Shown: one piece after another, positions 36,245-45,086 of the stretch
Layout: the number at the start of each line of letters is the position of its first letter
Position numbering within the stretch: the first letter of the stretch is position 1
From: Proteiniborus sp. DW1
GTDB lineage: Bacteria > Bacillota > Clostridia > Tissierellales > Proteiniboraceae
NCBI RefSeq assembly: GCF_900095305.1
Contig: NZ_FMDO01000029.1
Coordinates: 16,764-80,763, forward strand
Direction: 5' to 3'
DNA: 64,000 nucleotides
The notes under the pieces: model-generated
The model's database searches: none
The model's input: the letters and a program-made list of their open reading frames with translations, nothing else
What the model was told of the DNA's origin: nothing
Made by a program: the position numbers and the translations under genes

Positions 36245-36820
36245 TTATTTTGCCAATATTTTTATTAACTCCTCTAAGTCAGTACCTTTCTTAATCTTAA
36301 ATTCACCAGACTTAAGCTTTGTATCTAGTTTAAGCTCCTGTGATTTTATTAAAAAGTCCATTTTATTATCTATTAGCCCCTTCTCTAACAATATATTCGC
36401 AATAGCAGGAGGGAACGAACCACTTGGGATTTTAAAGATAACTATTTCATCTGTATCAGGTTTTGAATCTATATCTTCATCATTATTATCTGTATTTTGG
36501 TCATTTTCATTGTCAGTATTGTCTCTAGTTTCATCTTGGTTAATGTTATCTTCTTTATCATTGCTGTCCATATTATCGTTGTTATCTGTAATATCATTGT
36601 CTTTTTTATCTGAATCTGTATCATTATCTTTTTTATCTGATGTTACATTAACTATAGGAGGTTTGTCATGAGCCTCATCAGTCTTGTCCATATCTTTAGC
36701 AAATAATATATCAAGTCTCCATCCTATAACAGCTACAACGCCAACTATTATAACTAATATTAACAGGTAATCTGTGGCATCATATAAAAAGTCTTTTATC
36801 TTTTCTACAAAGTTTTTCAT
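36245..36820 (-). CDS. Membrane-anchored protein with MltG/YceG-like LysM-type domain
   Basis: A 191-residue protein with an N-terminal helix (about residues 18-36), then a low-complexity linker of about 85 residues made mostly of Asp, Asn, Lys and Thr (NDTDSDKKDND, NDNMDSNDKEDN), and a C-terminal domain of about 60 residues: IPSGSFPPAIANILLEKGLI and LKSGEFKIKKGTDLEELI. The last part matches the LysM-like entry domain of the endolytic transglycosylase MltG, but the catalytic domain is missing, so it may only bind peptidoglycan. The ATG at 36820 follows GGAGGTATAC. Confidence 0.7.
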   Translation of the reverse strand: MKNFVEKIKDFLYDATDYLLILVIIVGVVAVIGWRLDILFAKDMDKTDEAHDKPPIVNVTSDKKDNDTDSDKKDNDITDNNDNMDSNDKEDNINQDETRDNTDNENDQNTDNNDEDIDSKPDTDEIVIFKIPSGSFPPAIANILLEKGLIDNKMDFLIKSQELKLDTKLKSGEFKIKKGTDLEELIKILAK

Positions 36821-37033
36821 TATGTATACCTCCACTATTTAGTACTATTTAAATAATATCACAGATAGTATATGATTTTCAACAATCTTAGATGGCAATA
36901 TTTGAGAATCCATGCCTAAATATTATTAGTTAAAAAAATTATTTATTTTTATATGTAGTTGGTTATAATGGAATTACCTAATATGTTTCCTACGTAGAGT
37001 TTATGACAAAATTGATAAAGGAGAGTTAGCTAA

Positions 37034-38008
37034 ATGAAGGAGATAATTATAGATAGAAATGAGCATGACCAAAGATTAGATAGATTTTTAAAGAAATATT
37101 TGCCTAATGCATCCTTAGGCTTCATATATAAGATGCTAAGAAAAAAGAATATTAAACTTAATGGAAGAAAAGCACAACCAGAGGATGTTATCAAGGAAGG
37201 AGATATAATACAGCTTTACTTATCTAATGATACAATTGAAAAGTTTGCATTAAAACCTAAGGAAATCAGCAAGGGAAAATCCCTAAATATTATCTATGAG
37301 GATAATAACATTGTGCTAATAAACAAACCAAAGGGTATGTTGTCTCATGGAACGGGGAAAAACCATGAAAATAATGTAGTAGATAATTTAATCAGTTATC
37401 TCTATGAAAAGAAGGAATATGTACCTAGATTAGAAAAGACATTTACACCTTCAGTATGCAACAGATTAGATAGAAATACTAGTGGACTTATTATTGGAGC
37501 TAAAAATTTTACATCACTTAAAGCAATAAATGAAGCTATTAGGAAAGGGCATATAAAAAAATATTATAAGGCTTTAGTAAGAGGAAAATTAGATAAGGAA
37601 ATGAAGCTTAAAGGTTTTCTAGTAAAAGATGAAGAAGAAAACAAGGTATATATTACCAATAAAAATATGAATGGTTCTAAGGACATACATACAGTGGTAA
37701 AACCAATGTGTACTAATGGAAGATATAGCCTAATAGAGATAGATTTAATTACTGGCAGAACACACCAGATTAGAGCTCACCTAGCATCTATAGGTTATCC
37801 TATAGTAGGAGACTTAAAGTATGGAGATATGGAGACGAATAAGAAGTTTAAAAATGAATTTGATTTAACAAATCAATACCTGCATGCATATAAGATTGTT
37901 TTTAATGGATTAGACGATGAGTTAAACTATCTCAACAATAAGGAGTTTATTGCAGAGCTTGATCATAAGCTTTCAAATATTGAAGAGAAATTGTTTAAAA
38001 ATCTTTAA
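37034..38008 (+). CDS. RluA family pseudouridine synthase
   Basis: A 324-residue enzyme with an N-terminal S4 domain (RLDRFLKKYLPNASLGFI) and the catalytic motif CNRLDRNTSGLIIGAK, with the nucleophilic Asp in LDRNTSG. GRTHQIRAHL and GYPIVGDLKYG are the family's C-terminal motifs. Architecture is that of RluC/RluD, which modify 23S rRNA. Target site not predictable. The ATG follows AAAGGAGAG. Confidence 0.93.
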   Translation: MKEIIIDRNEHDQRLDRFLKKYLPNASLGFIYKMLRKKNIKLNGRKAQPEDVIKEGDIIQLYLSNDTIEKFALKPKEISKGKSLNIIYEDNNIVLINKPKGMLSHGTGKNHENNVVDNLISYLYEKKEYVPRLEKTFTPSVCNRLDRNTSGLIIGAKNFTSLKAINEAIRKGHIKKYYKALVRGKLDKEMKLKGFLVKDEEENKVYITNKNMNGSKDIHTVVKPMCTNGRYSLIEIDLITGRTHQIRAHLASIGYPIVGDLKYGDMETNKKFKNEFDLTNQYLHAYKIVFNGLDDELNYLNNKEFIAELDHKLSNIEEKLFKNL

Positions 38009-38049
38009 AATTACATATCCTAATATAAGAATAATTAGGAGGGATGATT

Positions 38050-38478
38050 TTGAAGATTAAAGAAATAATGACTAAGAATGTGAAAACAATTAGTGAAGAC
38101 TGTACTATACAAGAAGCAGCTGAACATATGAAAAGCTTAGATGTAGGTTCTATTCCAGTATGTAATCAATCTAACAAGTTAGTAGGTATGGTTACGGACA
38201 GAGACTTGGTTATTAGGGGATTAACCTCTGGTGTAGATTCAAATACTCCTGTCAGTCAAGTGATGTCCACAAATCCAGTTTCAATAAGTCCTGATACTGG
38301 TGTTCACGAAGCAGCTAGAATTATGGCTAAAAATCAAATTAGAAGACTTCCTGTAGTTGAAAACAATGAGGTTGTAGGTATAGTGTCTATAGGAGATCTT
38401 GCAGTAAGAGATATTTATATAAATGAAGCTGGTGATGCATTATCTAGTATTTCAGAACCTGCTAGTCCAATGATGTAG
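38050..38478 (+). CDS. Protein with two CBS domains
   Basis: A 142-residue protein that consists of one CBS pair: IKEIMTKNVKTISEDCTIQE with GMVTDRDLVIRG, and VSQVMSTNPVSISPDTG with GIVSIGDLAVRD. CBS pairs bind adenosine nucleotides or SAM and regulate partner proteins. No partner is obvious next door. I chose the TTG at 38050, 6 nt behind AGGAGGG; an ATG at 38044 touches that site. Confidence 0.9.
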   Translation: MKIKEIMTKNVKTISEDCTIQEAAEHMKSLDVGSIPVCNQSNKLVGMVTDRDLVIRGLTSGVDSNTPVSQVMSTNPVSISPDTGVHEAARIMAKNQIRRLPVVENNEVVGIVSIGDLAVRDIYINEAGDALSSISEPASPMM

Positions 38479-38480
38479 TA

Positions 38481-38511
38481 TAAGCTCCTGTTTGTCAGGA
38501 GCTTATTTTTT
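38481..38511 (+). terminator. Terminator of the CBS-protein gene
   Basis: TAAGCTCCTG and CAGGAGCTTA pair around TTTGT, followed by six T. Confidence 0.92.
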
Positions 38512-38590
38512 AGCAAACACTTGAAGATTAAGCAGCAGATAGTATACAATAGGATTAACTGAAGAAATAAACAATAGGGAGGGTCTTTTT

Positions 38591-40249
38591 TTGAGTGTTG
38601 AAAAGATTAGAGTAATGGTTGAAGGCTATGGGGATATTGATGTAGATAAAAATATAAGTTTGTTAGACTTGTCAAAGAGAATTTTTGAAAATGATTATAA
38701 AAAATATCTAGGTGCAATTATCAATAACGAGGTTAGACATTTGGGGTATAGAATTGAAGAAAGCTGTCGTATAACATTTATAGACTTAAATCACAAGGAT
38801 GGACGCAGAATATATGCAAGAACACTTTCTTTTATTTATGTTAAGGCCTGCAATGACATATTTAAAAATTGCGAAGTCACTATAGAACATTCTCTAAGTA
38901 AAGGTATATATTCAGAAATACATAAAGAATCTTTAATTAGTAAAGATGACACCATAAAAATAATGCAAAGAATGAAGGAAATAATTGAGGAAGATTATGA
39001 AATAAGCAGAGAAGAAATAGATAAGGAAGAGGCAATTGAAATTTTCACAAGGCAAAATATGCAAGATAAAGTAAGGCTCTTAAATCATGTAGCAAAAACT
39101 AGAATTCATATATATAGAATAGGAGACCTATATGATACATATTATGGTTATTTAGCCCCATCAACAGGCTATATTGACGAATTCAATTTAGTATATTATT
39201 GTCCTGGCATAGTGCTACAATATCCTATTAAAGAAACTAATCTTCAAATTCCAGACTTTGAAGAGCATCCGAAGCTTTTTAAGATTTTTAGGGAATCAGA
39301 GAAGTGGGGAGACATACTTGATATAGGTTATGTAGGAGCACTTAATGATAAAATTAAGAATGAACAGATAAACGAGATAATTAGAATATCAGAAGCACTA
39401 CATGAAAAAAAGATTGCCAATATAGCTGATAAAATATGTGAAAATGATGCAATCAGAATAATTCTTATAGCAGGACCTTCATCATCTGGTAAAACCACCT
39501 TTGCTGAAAGACTAGGCATTCAGCTTAAGGTAAATGGTAAGAAACCCATATCTATTTCTGTAGATGATTATTTTGTAAATAGAGAGGACACTCCTCTTGA
39601 TGAGCATGGGGAATATGACTTCGAGGCTATAGAAGCAGTAGATTTAGAGCTTTTCAATAGAGATTTATCAAAACTATTAGCAGGTGAGGAAGTTGAAGTT
39701 CCTACATTTAACTTTGTGTTAGGGAAAAGGGAGTATAATGGAAAAAAAATCAAAATAGATGAAGAGCATCCGATTATAATTGAGGGAATACACTGTCTAA
39801 ATAATAGACTTACTGAGTCTATTCCTCAAGAAAATAAATATAAAATCTATATCAGTGCATTAACTCAACTAAATCTAGACTCTCATAATCGAATTCATAC
39901 TACAGATACAAGACTAATAAGAAGGATGGTTAGAGACTACAAATATAGAGGTTATAGTGCAGAAATGACCTTAGAGCGCTGGGATTCTGTAAGAAGAGGG
40001 GAAGAAAAGAATATCTTCCCATATCAGGAAGAGGCAGATGCTATGTTCAATTCATCTCTAGTATATGATTTATCTGTATTAAAAAAGTATGCTGAGCCTT
40101 TATTGCGAGAGATTAGTAAAACTAGTTCATACTATAAGGAAAGTAAAAGGTTACTTAGATTTTTGAGCTATTTTATAGACATCAAAGATGAGCAAGCCAT
40201 TCCTTGCACTTCGATAGTTAGGGAATTTATAGGAGGAAGCTGTTTTTAA
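38591..40249 (+). CDS. Uridine kinase-like protein with N-terminal TGS/ThrRS-like region
   Basis: A 552-residue two-part protein. Residues 1-60 look like a TGS domain and 60-250 like the ThrRS second additional domain, though without tRNA-synthetase catalysis. From about 290 comes a phosphoribulokinase/uridine kinase fold: Walker A AGPSSSGKTTFAERL, ISVDDYFVNREDTP and IEGIHCLNNRL. This combination is common in Firmicutes and Thermotogae; the phosphate acceptor is not certain, with a nucleoside most likely. The start is TTG at 38591 behind GGGAGGG. It is followed closely by glutaminase. Confidence 0.85.
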   Translation: MSVEKIRVMVEGYGDIDVDKNISLLDLSKRIFENDYKKYLGAIINNEVRHLGYRIEESCRITFIDLNHKDGRRIYARTLSFIYVKACNDIFKNCEVTIEHSLSKGIYSEIHKESLISKDDTIKIMQRMKEIIEEDYEISREEIDKEEAIEIFTRQNMQDKVRLLNHVAKTRIHIYRIGDLYDTYYGYLAPSTGYIDEFNLVYYCPGIVLQYPIKETNLQIPDFEEHPKLFKIFRESEKWGDILDIGYVGALNDKIKNEQINEIIRISEALHEKKIANIADKICENDAIRIILIAGPSSSGKTTFAERLGIQLKVNGKKPISISVDDYFVNREDTPLDEHGEYDFEAIEAVDLELFNRDLSKLLAGEEVEVPTFNFVLGKREYNGKKIKIDEEHPIIIEGIHCLNNRLTESIPQENKYKIYISALTQLNLDSHNRIHTTDTRLIRRMVRDYKYRGYSAEMTLERWDSVRRGEEKNIFPYQEEADAMFNSSLVYDLSVLKKYAEPLLREISKTSSYYKESKRLLRFLSYFIDIKDEQAIPCTSIVREFIGGSCF

Positions 40250-40262
40250 AGGGGGTATAAGT

Positions 40263-41180
40263 TTGAAAGATTTATTAGATGAAATTATTGAAAAAAATAG
40301 GTATTTAATAAACAAAGGAAAAGTAGCTAGCTATATACCAGCATTAGGAAGGGCAAACCCTGACCAAATAGGAGTTTGCATAGCAGATATGGAGGGAAAT
40401 ATTTTTGCAGCAGGAGACTATAAGCAGAAATTTACAATACAGAGCATATCGAAGACCATATCCTTAATGCTGGCTATTATGGATAATGGAGCAGAGGAAG
40501 TCTTTAGCAAGGTAGGTATGGAACCAACTGGTGATGCTTTTAACTCCATTATTAAACTAGAGACAATTTTACCTTCTAAGCCACTAAACCCTATGATTAA
40601 TGCTGGAGCTATTGCAGTGGCTTCATTAATAAAGGGAGAAGACCCTGAATCAAAATTTGATAGACTATTAGCTCTTTTTAGGAAGATATGTCATAATGAA
40701 GATCTACAAGTTAATGAAGAGGTTTATTTATCAGAAAAGTCAACTGGCAATAGAAATAGAGCTTTAGCATACTTTATGAAGGATGTAGGAGTTATTCATG
40801 GGGAAGTAGAAGGTATATTAGATATTTATTTTAAGCAATGCTCAATTGAAGTAGATTGTATAGACATAGCTAAAATAGGATTGTTCTTAGCAAATAATGG
40901 TGTAGTTCTAGAGACAGGAGAAAGGGTAGTAGAAGAACAGGTAGCTAAAACTATCAAAACCTTTATGGTAACCTGTGGAATGTATAATGCTTCTGGAGAA
41001 TTTGCAATAAATGTAGGAATACCTGCTAAGAGTGGAGTTGGTGGGGGGATAATGGCAGCAGTTCCACGTAGAATGGGAATAGGAGTTTTTAGTCCTGCAC
41101 TTGATGAGAAGGGAAATTCCATAGCAGGTTATGGAGTATTAAAAGATTTATCTAAGGAATTGGACTTGAGTTTCTTTTAG
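40263..41180 (+). CDS. glsA: Glutaminase
   Basis: A 305-residue serine-dependent beta-lactamase-like glutaminase that turns glutamine into glutamate and ammonia. FTIQSISKTISLMLA contains the catalytic Ser-X-X-Lys, PLNPMINAGAIA the conserved Asn, and GNRNRALAYFM and AKSGVGGGIMA complete the active site. The TTG at 40263 lies 13 nt after the preceding stop, behind GGGGGTAT, so the two form an operon. Confidence 0.95.
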   Translation: MKDLLDEIIEKNRYLINKGKVASYIPALGRANPDQIGVCIADMEGNIFAAGDYKQKFTIQSISKTISLMLAIMDNGAEEVFSKVGMEPTGDAFNSIIKLETILPSKPLNPMINAGAIAVASLIKGEDPESKFDRLLALFRKICHNEDLQVNEEVYLSEKSTGNRNRALAYFMKDVGVIHGEVEGILDIYFKQCSIEVDCIDIAKIGLFLANNGVVLETGERVVEEQVAKTIKTFMVTCGMYNASGEFAINVGIPAKSGVGGGIMAAVPRRMGIGVFSPALDEKGNSIAGYGVLKDLSKELDLSFF

Positions 41181-41247
41181 GGTAAGGTACCATTAATCTT
41201 AAATCACTCATAAGATATTATATAACAGTTTCTTAGTGGGTGATAAA

Positions 41248-41727
41248 ATGAGTGGAAATATAATGACTAATGACACTGATGAAGATGCTCTAATTTATTT
41301 TGAGAATGAGAATGTTTCAGAAGTTGAAGATTTAGAAGAAGGCAGTATTTTTATATTTTATAATTCTAACTTAGTTATGATATTTGATTCTAAAAGGAAG
41401 ATATGGGTAATTCCATCAGGAAAAAAAGAAAAAAATGAAACTATGGTAGAATGCATAACTAGAGAAACTTTTGAAAGAACTGGTGCTATTTTAGAAATTG
41501 TTTTTTTAATAGGATCCTATACTGTCCTAGAAGGTATTACACCCGTAAAGAAAGGTATTTATTTTGGTAAGGCTAGTAGATTTGAACCAAGACTAGAATG
41601 GTGTGAAGCAGATTTAGTAAAATTATTTGATGAGCTTCCTCAAGAGGTAGAAGATAAAAAGATGTATGAAATGGTTTTAGATTATATTAAATTAAAAAAT
41701 TATCTTAATACTAAAAAAGATAATTAA
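41248..41727 (+). CDS. Nudix-like protein with altered Nudix box
   Basis: A 159-residue protein whose middle part is a Nudix fold. The box reads GKKEKNETMVECITRETFER followed by TG. Compared with GX5EX7REUXEEXGU, the position of the second Glu of EE is Arg, so metal binding may be weaker or lost. The first 45 residues are acidic. It may be a non-catalytic nucleotide binder or a divergent hydrolase. The ATG at 41248 follows GTGGGTGAT. Confidence 0.75.
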   Translation: MSGNIMTNDTDEDALIYFENENVSEVEDLEEGSIFIFYNSNLVMIFDSKRKIWVIPSGKKEKNETMVECITRETFERTGAILEIVFLIGSYTVLEGITPVKKGIYFGKASRFEPRLEWCEADLVKLFDELPQEVEDKKMYEMVLDYIKLKNYLNTKKDN

Positions 41728-41736
41728 GAGACAAAT

Positions 41737-41809
41737 AAAAAAGCTAGAGCCTATATTGGTTGAGTAAGTTAAGTTGACCAAACTAAGTCTTAGGCTTTAG
41801 CTTTTTTTA
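41737..41809. terminator. Long bidirectional terminator
   Basis: AAAAAGCTAGAGCCTA and TAGGCTTTAGCTTTTT pair with one wobble-type change; an inner stem TTGGT/ACCAA fills the loop. Convergent genes lie on both sides. Confidence 0.8.
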
Positions 41810-41821
41810 GTAAGTTTTTGA

Positions 41822-42046
41822 CTAGTAGAATTCCTTGCTTATTTTTATGCTGACATCTTCATCATAAGTAGAGAAACCTAACAAGTAAAATAAAGGACTA
41901 AATCTTGTTATTCCTTCTGCTAGCATTATGGAGCCAGCTATTATCATAAGAGTTGATTTTTTTATTATACCTGTACCTAACAAGGTAAATCCGCCGCTTA
42001 ATCTAAGGGTTGCATCAATATCACCTATATTCTTTTTATCTTTCAA
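41822..42046 (-). CDS. DUF2892 (YgaP-like) small membrane protein
   Basis: A 74-residue protein that starts KDKKNIGDIDATLRLSGGFT, the typical DUF2892 start, with two short hydrophobic segments (about 18-28 and 32-58). Function is unknown; in YgaP this domain is fused to a rhodanese, which is absent here. The start is TTG at 42046, behind AAGGTGGTG. Confidence 0.75.
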   Translation of the reverse strand: MKDKKNIGDIDATLRLSGGFTLLGTGIIKKSTLMIIAGSIMLAEGITRFSPLFYLLGFSTYDEDVSIKISKEFY

Positions 42047-42133
42047 ATTAACACCACCTTAGTATTTTATACAAGTAGTTTTCCATAATATTATATTTTG
42101 TATTACAGTAAATAAAAATGAAGAGATGATTGA

Positions 42134-43246
42134 TTAAGCATCTCTTGAAAAACTTAGCCCTTCTCTTTTCATACCTACACTTAAAGCAAGGCCTATACAA
42201 ATCATATTCGAAAGCATAAATGTACCACCGTAGCTTATAAATGGTAGAGGTATACCAGTAACAGGCATTAATCGCATAGTCATACCAATATTTTCTAGTA
42301 TATGGAACAACATCATGGCAGCAATACCTACAACCATAACAGAACCACATATGTCCTTAGAGTTTCTAGCTATTTTAATTAATCTAAATAGCAAAAGAAA
42401 ATATAAAACAATTAGCAATAATCCTCCTATTAACCCAAGCTCCTCGCCAATAACTGAAAAAATGAAATCAGTATGCTTTTCAGGCAAGAAACCAAATTGA
42501 GTATAGTTTCCATTATAGAGTCCCATTCCAAAGACTTTTCCAGAGCCTATGGCAATTTCAGACTGGATAACCTGATATCCTGACCCCATAGCATCACGAG
42601 TTGGGTCAAGAAAGTCGAAGATTCTATTTTTTTGATAAGGATCTAAGGAAAACCACAAAATAGGAAGACTTACAATGCCTGCTATTGTTGCATAAAGTAT
42701 ATATTTCCAATCTAGACCAGCTACAAACAACATAACGAAAATAAAGAAAACAAACACAATAGCTGTTCCAAAATCAGGCTGCATTAAGATCAATCCTACT
42801 GGTATAAAGGCAAATATAAGGATTTTAATAAGGGTAAAAAATTGATTCAATTTTTCATGATTTTTTTCAATAAATTTTGCTAACGAAATAATTATCCCTA
42901 TCTTTACGAATTCAGAAGGTTGAAAGCGAACAGGGCCTAATATAAGCCAGCTTTGAGCACCTTTTGCTTTATCTCCCATAACCAGAACTGCTACAAGCAA
43001 TATATTAGATATAACATAAATAGGCATATAGAACTTGCTAAATGTGTCATAATCTATAAAGATTATTATCATTATGGAAACTAGTCCTAGGATAAAGGCA
43101 ATTCCTTGGGTTTTCAAATATCCCATACTACCTTCTCCTGCAGTTGCACTAGAAAGTACAACTAGACCATATATACACAATACTATTACAGTAAAAAAGA
43201 GTGTGAAGTCAAATCTTTTCCATAATCCTTTTCGTTTGTTCGACAT
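42134..43246 (-). CDS. rodA: Rod-shape peptidoglycan polymerase RodA (SEDS family)
   Basis: A 370-residue integral membrane glycosyltransferase with about ten helices that builds the side wall together with a class B PBP. SEDS motifs are clear: GPVRFQPSEFVKIG, LILMQPDFGTAIVF, the catalytic-loop Asp in this stretch, GSGYQVIQSEIAIGSG, FLPEKHTDFIFSVIGEELGL and PLPFISYGGTFMLSN. RodA is more likely than FtsW because no division gene is adjacent and the length is short. Confidence 0.9.
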   Translation of the reverse strand: MSNKRKGLWKRFDFTLFFTVIVLCIYGLVVLSSATAGEGSMGYLKTQGIAFILGLVSIMIIIFIDYDTFSKFYMPIYVISNILLVAVLVMGDKAKGAQSWLILGPVRFQPSEFVKIGIIISLAKFIEKNHEKLNQFFTLIKILIFAFIPVGLILMQPDFGTAIVFVFFIFVMLFVAGLDWKYILYATIAGIVSLPILWFSLDPYQKNRIFDFLDPTRDAMGSGYQVIQSEIAIGSGKVFGMGLYNGNYTQFGFLPEKHTDFIFSVIGEELGLIGGLLLIVLYFLLLFRLIKIARNSKDICGSVMVVGIAAMMLFHILENIGMTMRLMPVTGIPLPFISYGGTFMLSNMICIGLALSVGMKREGLSFSRDA

Positions 43247-43309
43247 GAAAAAATAACCCTTTCTTTTAATATAATGGACACTATGATTATATCATACCTC
43301 TAATATAAA

Positions 43310-44725
43310 TCACAACGTAAACTCGGAGTAAATGTTTTTAGGAAGACTCTTTGGTTCATATCTGCCTGTGGAACTAATATACTTATATTCATCACAAATA
43401 CTTTTTTTATTTTCTATAATATAATTTAAAACGTTTATAAATACATCAATTTCTTGAGTTGTATTATACATACCAAAGCTTACTCTCACTAGACCAGGAA
43501 CATTCTTAAGTCTTCCAAATATCATATCTTGTTGTATTTTACGAATCTCCGAAGGTGACAAATTTAGTAGTCTATGAATATAAGGGTGAGCACAAAAACA
43601 GCCATTTCTTACTCCTATACCGCCTTCATAAGCAAGTAAGCATGCTAGGAGTGAATGATGAAAATCTACTACATCAAAGGATATAACACTTGTCATATTG
43701 GGGATTAGGGATTCTTTAGTGTTTGAATAGATTTTAACTTCTGGTATCTTAGTTAATTTTTCTAGAAAATACTTAGTAAGCTTTATTTCATGCTCTACAA
43801 TTTTATCTATTCCTATTTCGTTTATAGCTTTAATAGCTTCAGCTAATGCAACTGCTCCCACTATATTAGGAGAGCCAGCCTCTTCTCTTTCAGGAGGACC
43901 AGCGTAATAAATATTGCTTTGAGAAACGCTTATTATGGTTCCTCCTCCTGTATATTCAGGCTCTCCACTTTGAAAAGTTGATTTGGGTCCTACTAGAACT
44001 CCAATTCCAAAAGGAGCATATATTTTATGGCCAGATAATACAACAAAATCTAAATAATCATCAGAACTTTTACCACTCATATTTATACTACGATGTGGTG
44101 CAAGCTGAGCAGCATCTACCAGTATCTTTGCTCCATATCTATGGCTTAAAGATGCAATATAATGTATGTCAGTTATATATCCGGTGACATTTGAACAGCC
44201 AGTAACAGCTACTAGCTTTACTTTCCCTTTATTGGAAGTTAATTTTTTTTCTAAGTCATCTAAATCTAAACTGCCATCTTCAAGTACATCTACAAATAAG
44301 GTTTTGCACTTATTTCTCCAAGGCAAGTCATTTGAATGATGCTCCATAAGTGAACTAATAACTACGTCATTTTTGTTTAAGTGTAGCCTATAAGATAACT
44401 TATTTATAGCTTCAGTAGAGTTTTTTACATATATGACTACATTTTTTTTAAAATCAGCGTTTAAAAAGTCTGCAACGATTTTTCTAGAATCATCATATGT
44501 ACGTGTGGATATTACTGACTTGTACCCAGTTCCCCTATGAATACTTGAGTACCATTCTAAAAACTCATTTACCTTCTCTAATACAGGTACTAAGGTTGGA
44601 GTACTAGCAGCATTGTCAAAGTAAATATAGTTTGTTTTTTTACCATTTCTAAGCATTACTTTTTTATCTATACCAACAATATTTTTTCTAATATTATCTA
44701 TAGAAAGTCTATTTTTAAAGAGCAT
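43310..44725 (-). CDS. Class V aminotransferase, cysteine-desulfurase-like
   Basis: A 471-residue PLP enzyme. YIYFDNAASTPTLVPVLEK opens the fold, EHHSNDLPWR holds the conserved His, LVDAAQLAPHR the PLP Asp, and VVLSGHKIYAPFGIGVL the Lys that binds PLP. NGCFCAHPYIHRLL gives a Cys at the place of the sulfur-accepting loop. So it may be a SufS-like desulfurase, but it is longer than SufS and is not near suf genes. A role with one of the two MnmA proteins is possible but not shown. The ATG follows GGAGGACC. Confidence 0.8.
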   Translation of the reverse strand: MLFKNRLSIDNIRKNIVGIDKKVMLRNGKKTNYIYFDNAASTPTLVPVLEKVNEFLEWYSSIHRGTGYKSVISTRTYDDSRKIVADFLNADFKKNVVIYVKNSTEAINKLSYRLHLNKNDVVISSLMEHHSNDLPWRNKCKTLFVDVLEDGSLDLDDLEKKLTSNKGKVKLVAVTGCSNVTGYITDIHYIASLSHRYGAKILVDAAQLAPHRSINMSGKSSDDYLDFVVLSGHKIYAPFGIGVLVGPKSTFQSGEPEYTGGGTIISVSQSNIYYAGPPEREEAGSPNIVGAVALAEAIKAINEIGIDKIVEHEIKLTKYFLEKLTKIPEVKIYSNTKESLIPNMTSVISFDVVDFHHSLLACLLAYEGGIGVRNGCFCAHPYIHRLLNLSPSEIRKIQQDMIFGRLKNVPGLVRVSFGMYNTTQEIDVFINVLNYIIENKKSICDEYKYISSTGRYEPKSLPKNIYSEFTL

Positions 44726-44754
44726 AGCTGGTCCTCCTAAATATTTAATAGTGG

Positions 44755-44783
44755 TTACAATATTAAAATATGTTATTTATTAT
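44755..44783 (+). promoter_or_regulatory. Candidate promoter facing the palindrome
   Basis: TTACAA (44755-44760) and TATTAT (44778-44783) are 17 bp apart. It is the only good plus-strand match between the aminotransferase gene and the palindrome. Confidence 0.4.
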
Positions 44784-44821
44784 ACTATTGACACTACTAA
44801 AATTAATGGAGGTGGTTGTTA

Positions 44822-44851
44822 GTGAGTAATGGAGGGTATAATAGTCTTTAG
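44822..44851 (+). pseudogene. Nine-codon frame with good ribosome site, possibly a truncated small gene
   Basis: GGAGGTGG (44808-44815) is followed after 6 nt by GTG and SNGGYNSL, then a stop 8 bp before the palindrome begins. The start looks like that of small Gly/Tyr-rich spore proteins of the YjcZ type, but the rest is missing. It may be the remaining 5' end of such a gene, or a chance pattern. Confidence 0.25.
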
Positions 44852-44859
44852 TAGCGAAC

Positions 44860-45052
44860 GAAACTTAAATAAAATACACACTCACGGTTTCGGACATGAA
44901 AAATTCTATAGCTCATTCCGATGAAAAATCCTACAACTTGCAAACTCGCTACACTCAAACAGTGCAAGTTGCTTAACGGATTTTTCATCTACATTCGCTA
45001 AGAATTATAATCATGTCCTGCAAATGTTCGCTTAGTATTTTATTTAAGTTTC
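44860..45052. repeat. 193-bp nested palindrome, MITE-like
   Basis: The outer arms GAAACTTAAATAAAATAC (44860-44877) and their exact complement (45035-45052) enclose further matching arms: GGACATGA (44892-44899) with TCATGTCC (45011-45018), AATTCT/AGAATT with TAGC/GCTA, GATGAAAAATCC (44920-44931) with GGATTTTTCATC (44978-44989), and CAACTTGCA with TGCAAGTTG at the tip. Almost the whole length can fold into one hairpin. It fills the 360-bp gap between the divergent aminotransferase and nfo genes. No protein is encoded. Confidence 0.8.
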
Positions 45053-45086
45053 TTAGTATCAGAGATGAAGATTAAGGAGTGATTAC

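Noticed and set aside
42048..42350. Minus-strand frame of 100 codons at the end of rodA
   Set aside because: It is an alternative frame over the conserved RodA C-terminus with Cys/Tyr-rich nonsense composition.
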